56,352 nucleotides of DNA from an uncultured Prevotellaceae bacterium. Lineage in GTDB: Bacteria > Bacteroidota > Bacteroidia > Bacteroidales > Bacteroidaceae. The stretch is taken from the NCBI GenBank assembly GCA_902775605.1, contig CACYNE010000013.1, forward strand, positions 1 to 56,352. The letters run 5' to 3'. This document shows positions 51,697 through 56,352 of the stretch, one piece after another (position 1 is the first letter of the stretch; each line of letters opens with the position of its first letter). Below the pieces are notes generated by a model. It was not told where the DNA came from. It was given only the letters and a program-made list of their open reading frames with translations, and searched no databases. Both the position numbers and the translations under genes were made by a program.

Positions 51697-54600
51697 TTAT
51701 TTGATGATGACCTTCTTGGCCTGTCCGTTGTCCACACGGATATAGAGACCGCTCTTCACGCTCTCCGCGTCCTGCATCCTGCGTCCGTCGATGGTATAGA
51801 GGCCATTCGCCTTGTTGCTCAGGACATTTGGCGTGCTGATACCCGTCAGATCGTCGATGGCGTGATACTTCAGGACGAAGCCTGTGGCACACCACCATCC
51901 CTCGCGATTGTCCTTGCTGCCAGAGGCATTGCCGAACGGGTGCCACCATGCGGTATGGGCGCCATCCTTCGAGCTCTTGAAACCCAAAGTCACAGAACCG
52001 TTGGCAGGCACATAGACTGGTGTGGATGTCAGCGTCTCCCACACATCGCTCACGGGCAGGTCGAACCAGTCGTGCGACAGCACTGGGGTCACTGCCTCAA
52101 CATCGCCACACTTCAGATAGCCGTGCTGGTCGCTAATGCAGAAGTGCTCCGTAGTGGCCTTGCATTCCAACTCATAGTAACCCTCGGGAAGGCCCGTCAC
52201 CGTCTGACGAATCTCCATCGTGGCAGTCTTCGAGGTGGTGCTCCACCAGGCATTCCAGCAGGTCTTGCCAAACTTCGTAGTGGCTTTCTGGTCGCCTCCG
52301 GTATAGGTTCCAACCTTCGTCTCCCAACCATCACTCTTTTCTGAGGCAAACGATGCATATTTGGGCTGTTTTGAAGCACGGGTAAAGGCCAGATGGGCAT
52401 CCAACATCAGGCGCAGCTCGCTGAGGGCTGTCTCCTGGTCTTGTTGGGTTTGTGCCGCCATAGCCTGGGCCAGCAGTTCTTTCATGTGGTCATAGCCTGG
52501 ACACGGTTTACTCTCAATAGCTGCCAGTGTGGTGGCAATGCGACTCATTTCTTGTGGCAATGCCTCAGACTGCTCCCAATAGGTCTTCTCGGCCTGTTCT
52601 CTTAACTGCTGAGCCACAATACCGTGAGCCACAGCCTCATCGCGTGTAGCAAACAGCGGACGCAGTTCCACGGCGTCAATCTGAGCCTTGGCAGCCAGTG
52701 TATAGAATGCCAGAATGCCCTTGCTATAGGTATCGCTGTTGAAGATGAATCTCTCCAGATTCCATGATGTGCCGTTGGTAGCCTTTGCCACCTCCTTGGT
52801 CATCGCATTGCCGTCAGCACTGAGGGCCATCTTCACGTTGTTGCCACTATTGATGGTAGCCATACGAAGGATATAGTTCTGACCAGGCGTCAGGTCCACC
52901 ACCTTCTTCACAGCCGATACGGTAGCAGCAGAACCATTGAGATGTGCCTGCAGATATTCGCTGTCCTGATAACCGCCGGCGCCCACAACCTGGAACTGAG
53001 GTTCTGCCAGCACGTTGCCTGTTCCACTGGTCCAGCTGGTGAAGCCTAAATCGAAATCACCATTAGGCAACAGGTTGCCACCAGCGTAGTAGTTCTGTCC
53101 GTCCACCTCGATAATGTCGCCCACGTTGAGCTCGTCAGAGGTGAAGTACTCCTTACCACTGAGGTCGATGAGATGCAGGCGATAGTTGACGGTTTCGTCG
53201 GCATTATCCACATCATAGGTATAGTTTGAGGCTGTCTCCTTCTGTGCGATGGTGTCGAGCACCACCCATTTGCCCGTCTGGTCCTTCATCTGAATCTCCA
53301 TCAACTGGTTGTACTCGCCGTTGGAGTCGTGCCAGCTGAGGCGCATCTTTCCGTTGGTCTGCATCGCAGCCTTAAACTTCGACGGACCGTACTGACGCGG
53401 TGTGGTGGGCACAAAGTCATATCTGCCGTTATAGCCCATCGGTGCATTCATCGTTGAGTAGTATTCGCCAGCGGGTGTGAGTCCGTTGTTATAGAGTTTA
53501 GAGATGTTTGCCTCGTTGTTCCAATAATAATAGCGCTCCACATAATCGTAGTTGTTCAGCTTCGAGCAGATGGTCTGCAGAGCCGATTTCACCTGTGCCT
53601 GAGTAACACCAGACGCAAAGGCACCGTTCTTGTTCCATGAGGCACCCCAGCACCATTCTGAAATCCAGATGGGACGCTTGTACTTGTCGCTCCAGTTATG
53701 GATGTTATTAAACTTATCCGTAGGCCAGTAGCAGTGCAGGTCGATGATGTCGCAACGCCAGCCACGGGCATCGATAGAGTCGAGGAACTGAGCCAGGAAT
53801 CCCGTGGCATTGTCATAATCACTGCCGTCCCACGAGGCGGGCGAACAGAGACGAAGACCCGTACGCATCATGTTCTCCCAGTTGTTGAGGATAGTCTCCA
53901 AGTCCTGTGGATGATCATCGCTCGAGTTGCGAGGCTCGTTGTTGTTCTTACAGTGGGGCGACTGTGAGGTGCCGCCGATGGTGGCCGACGAGGGCCAGTC
54001 CTCATAGATATGGTTGGGCACCCATTCGTAGTCAGGCAGGAACGAGCTGTTGCCCTGTCCCCAGTCATAGCTGCTCTGCACATTGAGTGCGCTCAGCACG
54101 GTCTTGTCCATGCAGTTGGCCAACTGCTTCTTGCCGGCATCATACCATTTGAAGATGCGATAAGAAGAAATCTTCTGATCGAGCACTGGTGGCAACTCGC
54201 TGATTTCCAAATCACTATTGGCAGCAATAAAGCATCGGCTGTAGCCGCGTCCACTACCCTGCGTCGAGAAGGTCACCATGTAACCTCTCTTCAACTTAAA
54301 CGAACGGATCTTGTTGTTCAGCAGCGCCGTTGTCAGGGTGTTCATATAGCCACCCGTATTGCCCATGCCATAGTTGATGCACGAGTCACCTGTGAAGTTG
54401 CGCTCTGTAAAGGTGGTCAGGGGTTTGGTGTTGTTGCCATAGGGCAGGATGATACAGCCCTTGTTATACATCTTCACCTGACAGTTGGTGTTGTTCTTGG
54501 CCTGCGCACCGTCAATACGCACGTACTTCAGCCATTTGCTGATGGCCACCGAAGGCTTCACCTTGGTAATAATCAGCGTAGCGTGGTCAGTATTGACGAT

Positions 54601-54780
54601 GTTCACCAAACCCGCCCCAGAGAAGGGGGTATCGCCCGTAATCTGATAATCCACGTCACCAGTGACAGCAACCGAGTCGGTCACCTGGGTAGTAGTTGTC
54701 TTTTGATTGGCACCCATCATGGTCATCGGAAGACACAACATGACGAGCGTACACAGTGTTGTTGTAGATAGTTTTCTCAT
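51697..54780 (-). CDS. Secreted GH128-like glycosidase with carbohydrate-binding modules
   Basis: From ATG 54780 the protein has 1027 residues; the frame extends to 54855, but that part crosses the promoter. There is a signal peptide (LCTLVMLCLPMTMMGA). Residues about 190-430 resemble the Asl1/GH128 glycosyl hydrolase core: Glu282 in CKNNNEPRNSSDD as acid/base, Glu375 in RPIWISEWCWGASW as nucleophile, and DIIDLHCYW between them. Fn3-like and CBM-like (NLLPNGDFDLGFTSW) parts follow, then a helical linker (about 700-790), a further beta domain and a C-terminal tail (GLYTIDGRRMQDAESVKSG) resembling a type IX sorting signal. GH128 enzymes known to me act on beta-1,3-glucan; the substrate here is inferred. 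Confidence 0.75.
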   Translation of the reverse strand: MRKLSTTTLCTLVMLCLPMTMMGANQKTTTTQVTDSVAVTGDVDYQITGDTPFSGAGLVNIVNTDHATLIITKVKPSVAISKWLKYVRIDGAQAKNNTNCQVKMYNKGCIILPYGNNTKPLTTFTERNFTGDSCINYGMGNTGGYMNTLTTALLNNKIRSFKLKRGYMVTFSTQGSGRGYSRCFIAANSDLEISELPPVLDQKISSYRIFKWYDAGKKQLANCMDKTVLSALNVQSSYDWGQGNSSFLPDYEWVPNHIYEDWPSSATIGGTSQSPHCKNNNEPRNSSDDHPQDLETILNNWENMMRTGLRLCSPASWDGSDYDNATGFLAQFLDSIDARGWRCDIIDLHCYWPTDKFNNIHNWSDKYKRPIWISEWCWGASWNKNGAFASGVTQAQVKSALQTICSKLNNYDYVERYYYWNNEANISKLYNNGLTPAGEYYSTMNAPMGYNGRYDFVPTTPRQYGPSKFKAAMQTNGKMRLSWHDSNGEYNQLMEIQMKDQTGKWVVLDTIAQKETASNYTYDVDNADETVNYRLHLIDLSGKEYFTSDELNVGDIIEVDGQNYYAGGNLLPNGDFDLGFTSWTSGTGNVLAEPQFQVVGAGGYQDSEYLQAHLNGSAATVSAVKKVVDLTPGQNYILRMATINSGNNVKMALSADGNAMTKEVAKATNGTSWNLERFIFNSDTYSKGILAFYTLAAKAQIDAVELRPLFATRDEAVAHGIVAQQLREQAEKTYWEQSEALPQEMSRIATTLAAIESKPCPGYDHMKELLAQAMAAQTQQDQETALSELRLMLDAHLAFTRASKQPKYASFASEKSDGWETKVGTYTGGDQKATTKFGKTCWNAWWSTTSKTATMEIRQTVTGLPEGYYELECKATTEHFCISDQHGYLKCGDVEAVTPVLSHDWFDLPVSDVWETLTSTPVYVPANGSVTLGFKSSKDGAHTAWWHPFGNASGSKDNREGWWCATGFVLKYHAIDDLTGISTPNVLSNKANGLYTIDGRRMQDAESVKSGLYIRVDNGQAKKVIIK

Positions 54781-54813
54781 ATAGTCAAATTTAGTTAGTA
54801 TTCCTATTTGATT

Positions 54814-54845
54814 GCAAAGATAACTGATTTGTGTCAAATTACAAA
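54814..54845 (-). promoter_or_regulatory. Promoter of the two-gene glycosidase operon
   Basis: Minus-strand TTTG (54845-54842), a 19-base gap and TATCTTTGC (54822-54814), 33 bases before the ATG at 54780. It lies partly in the gap after the MscS gene. Confidence 0.82.
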
Positions 54846-54861
54846 GAAAATTCATTATTTT

Positions 54862-56106
54862 TCACTCTTTTGGTATCTGTAGCTCCAAATCCTGTCGATG
54901 GGCAAAGATATGGGGCGACATAATTTCCACACCTGCCCCATGAAAGGCGTCGAGGATGTTCTGGTGAAGCTGAGAATAGATGGCCGGAAGCTGGTCCGTA
55001 CGGTGGGTGTAAGCATTTATCTCATACTCCACGTAGAAGTCATCCAACTGGGTCACCATCACAAAGGGCAACGGTTTCCTGTCAATGTGATGCGTGGCGT
55101 GAGCTGCTGCCAGCAGCAGATTCTCAATGACATCGTGCTTCATATCATAGCCGATGGTCACCTTGGTATGGACGATGATGCCGTAGTTCTCTGCCGACGA
55201 GGTGAAGTTTGAGGTCTGCGCACTCATCAGGTTCGAGTTGGGGATGGTCACCACCAGATTCTTCCTCGTGCGGAGGCGCGTCACAAGGGCGGTCTTCTCC
55301 ACTACGAAGCCCTCCACATCACCAAACTTGATGAAATCACCCACGCGGAAGGGGCGCATATAGGTCATCACCAGTCCTGCCATCAGGTTACCGAAGATGG
55401 ACATAGAGCCAAGTGATACAATAATACCGATAAACACCGACACACCTTGGAACACCTCTGAGTTGCTGCTGGGCAGCAAGGGCCATATCATCACCAGCAT
55501 GAACGAATAGCACAGGAATCTCATGATGAGGAACGTGGGGCGCGCCCAGTCGGCATAGAAGCCATTGATCTTTAGGCGTCCTGAAGCCACCTCATTGGAG
55601 AAATAGCGCAGCAGCTTCACTACATAATGGATGCAGACAACGATGACTATAATCTTAAACACATTGGGAAGATAGGCCACCGCACTCCAGAAGATATCCT
55701 TGGCGGGGTTCCAGATATAACTCACCATGGTGAGCACAAACTTCTTCGTCTCAGGGAATACATAGAACATCATCGGGATGCTCACCATCAACTGTAACGC
55801 CAAGACGGTTATACGCAACAGTCTGTAGGTCTGAAGGAAAGCAATGCCCTGGCGGTGTATGTTCAGCACTTCATAGTCCTTGAACACAAACGGTTTAACT
55901 CGGCGCAACACAAAAAGAGTCAACCTGAACTTCCAGCGCCTGAACAGCCAATACGTGAGCTTGATAAGCAGGGCCTGCACCACGATGATCAGCACCACTA
56001 GTCCGATATTGAGCAACAGGTCACCACCATCCTCCACCACCTCTTTCGTCAGTGGCAACTGCTCCCTATAGGCATATAACGAATCAAAATCAAAAAGTCT
56101 CTTCAT
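54862..56106 (-). CDS. MscS-family mechanosensitive ion channel, short form
   Basis: The 414-residue channel has about five N-terminal helices (LLLNIGLVVLIIVVQALLI, IIVIVVCIHYVVKLL and others). The MscS core follows: pore helix (FIGIIVSLGSMSIFGNLMAG), beta domain (MRPFRVGDFIKFGDVEGFVV, NLVVTIPNSNLMSAQTSNF) and the C-terminal alpha/beta cage ending at EIMSPHIFAHR. The YnaI/YbdG-like size is smaller than the 782-residue channel at the left end. It is transcribed alone; a good promoter lies upstream. Confidence 0.92.
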   Translation of the reverse strand: MKRLFDFDSLYAYREQLPLTKEVVEDGGDLLLNIGLVVLIIVVQALLIKLTYWLFRRWKFRLTLFVLRRVKPFVFKDYEVLNIHRQGIAFLQTYRLLRITVLALQLMVSIPMMFYVFPETKKFVLTMVSYIWNPAKDIFWSAVAYLPNVFKIIVIVVCIHYVVKLLRYFSNEVASGRLKINGFYADWARPTFLIMRFLCYSFMLVMIWPLLPSSNSEVFQGVSVFIGIIVSLGSMSIFGNLMAGLVMTYMRPFRVGDFIKFGDVEGFVVEKTALVTRLRTRKNLVVTIPNSNLMSAQTSNFTSSAENYGIIVHTKVTIGYDMKHDVIENLLLAAAHATHHIDRKPLPFVMVTQLDDFYVEYEINAYTHRTDQLPAIYSQLHQNILDAFHGAGVEIMSPHIFAHRQDLELQIPKE

Positions 56107-56128
56107 AGGTTAGAATTATTTATATGTT

Positions 56129-56160
56129 GCAAATTTAGGAAATTTTTTCCGTATCACAAA
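56129..56160 (-). promoter_or_regulatory. Promoter of the short MscS gene
   Basis: Minus-strand TTTG (56160-56157), a 19-base gap and TAAATTTGC (56137-56129), 22 bases before the ATG. Near-consensus. Confidence 0.85.
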
Positions 56161-56276
56161 GGAATAAGGAATAAAAAGATAAAAATTGCATCGAACTTAG
56201 CTGCTCCAATGGCTAAAGGTCAAGGGATTCATCAATAATTAGATGTCACATATCGTTTACACCTTATCTGATTTGA

Positions 56277-56352
56277 TTAAACTTCAAGTTTATTCCTGAT
56301 AATTTGAATATCACGTTGGCGGTCTCTTATGATTCGTTTCCTACTGTCATAT
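56277..56352 (-). CDS. Possible 3' end of a gene running in from the right edge
   Basis: An open frame from the window edge to a TAA at 56277 gives 24 residues, with RKRIIRDRQRDIQIIRNKL near the end. The charged, helix-like reading is gene-like, but the piece is too short to identify. The 115 bases between it and the MscS promoter are AT-rich with no other feature that I can see. Confidence 0.3.
   Translation of the reverse strand, partial: YDSRKRIIRDRQRDIQIIRNKLEV

Overview
The window looks like chromosome from a Prevotella-type member of the Bacteroidales. Three things point there. The first 96 bases are the 5' end of a 16S rRNA gene, read leftward, with a Prevotella-like sequence. Nearly every promoter I can find has the Bacteroidota form (TTTG, 19-22 bases, TAnnTTTG). 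The protein families are typical of the group: the DUF4301-like protein, the Bacteroidetes forms of Gmd and Fcl, a C10 peptidase, and C-terminal tails resembling type IX secretion signals.

Layout. 1-600: 16S start, rRNA leader and promoter, purine-rich spacer. 600-2948: large MscS-type channel. 2974-9779 (minus): a leucine operon leuA-leuC-leuD-cimA-like-leuB plus a small TPR gene. 9906-13469: patatin-like lipase, diverging from an aminopeptidase P gene and an exported C1 peptidase gene. 13623-17137: recJ and recQ. 17141-18795 (minus): GNAT, msrA and a LolA-like gene. 18989-20063: ECF sigma factor and a membrane protein. 20114-23132 (minus): a C10 peptidase with a beta-helix-like tail, and a lipoprotein. 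23301-27401: pentulokinase, transketolase, rpiB. 27483-31093 (minus): rmuC and a GH2 glycosidase. 31203-36021: a RelA-type (p)ppGpp synthetase, a KdgK-like kinase, a DUF4301-like protein. 36015-37787: a HAD phosphatase diverging from mltG. 37788-39760: a gene-poor stretch of broken genes, hairpins and repeats. 39761-43454: a beta-helix lipoprotein and glnS. 43546-48967: TPR, dedA, manC, gmd, fcl (GDP-L-fucose synthesis). 49009-54780 (minus): two large secreted glycosidase-like proteins. 54862-56106 (minus): a second MscS channel.

Most of the window is ordinary core metabolism. The most unusual signals are these. (1) Short repeat families made of 7-11 base words fill several intergenic gaps, and two of those families also sit in frame inside recQ and gmd. 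(2) The (p)ppGpp enzyme has lost every hydrolase residue I can align. (3) A two-gene operon encodes secreted multidomain glycosidase-like proteins, the second with a catalytic domain I cannot assign. (4) A C10 protease is joined to a beta-helix-like domain. (5) A decayed island at 38.0-39.7 kb holds remnants of an S24 peptidase, a WYL regulator and perhaps a transposase, plus a striking 11-base-unit inverted repeat. I found no CRISPR array, tRNA gene or recognisable defence system. All assignments come from reading motifs; no database search was run.
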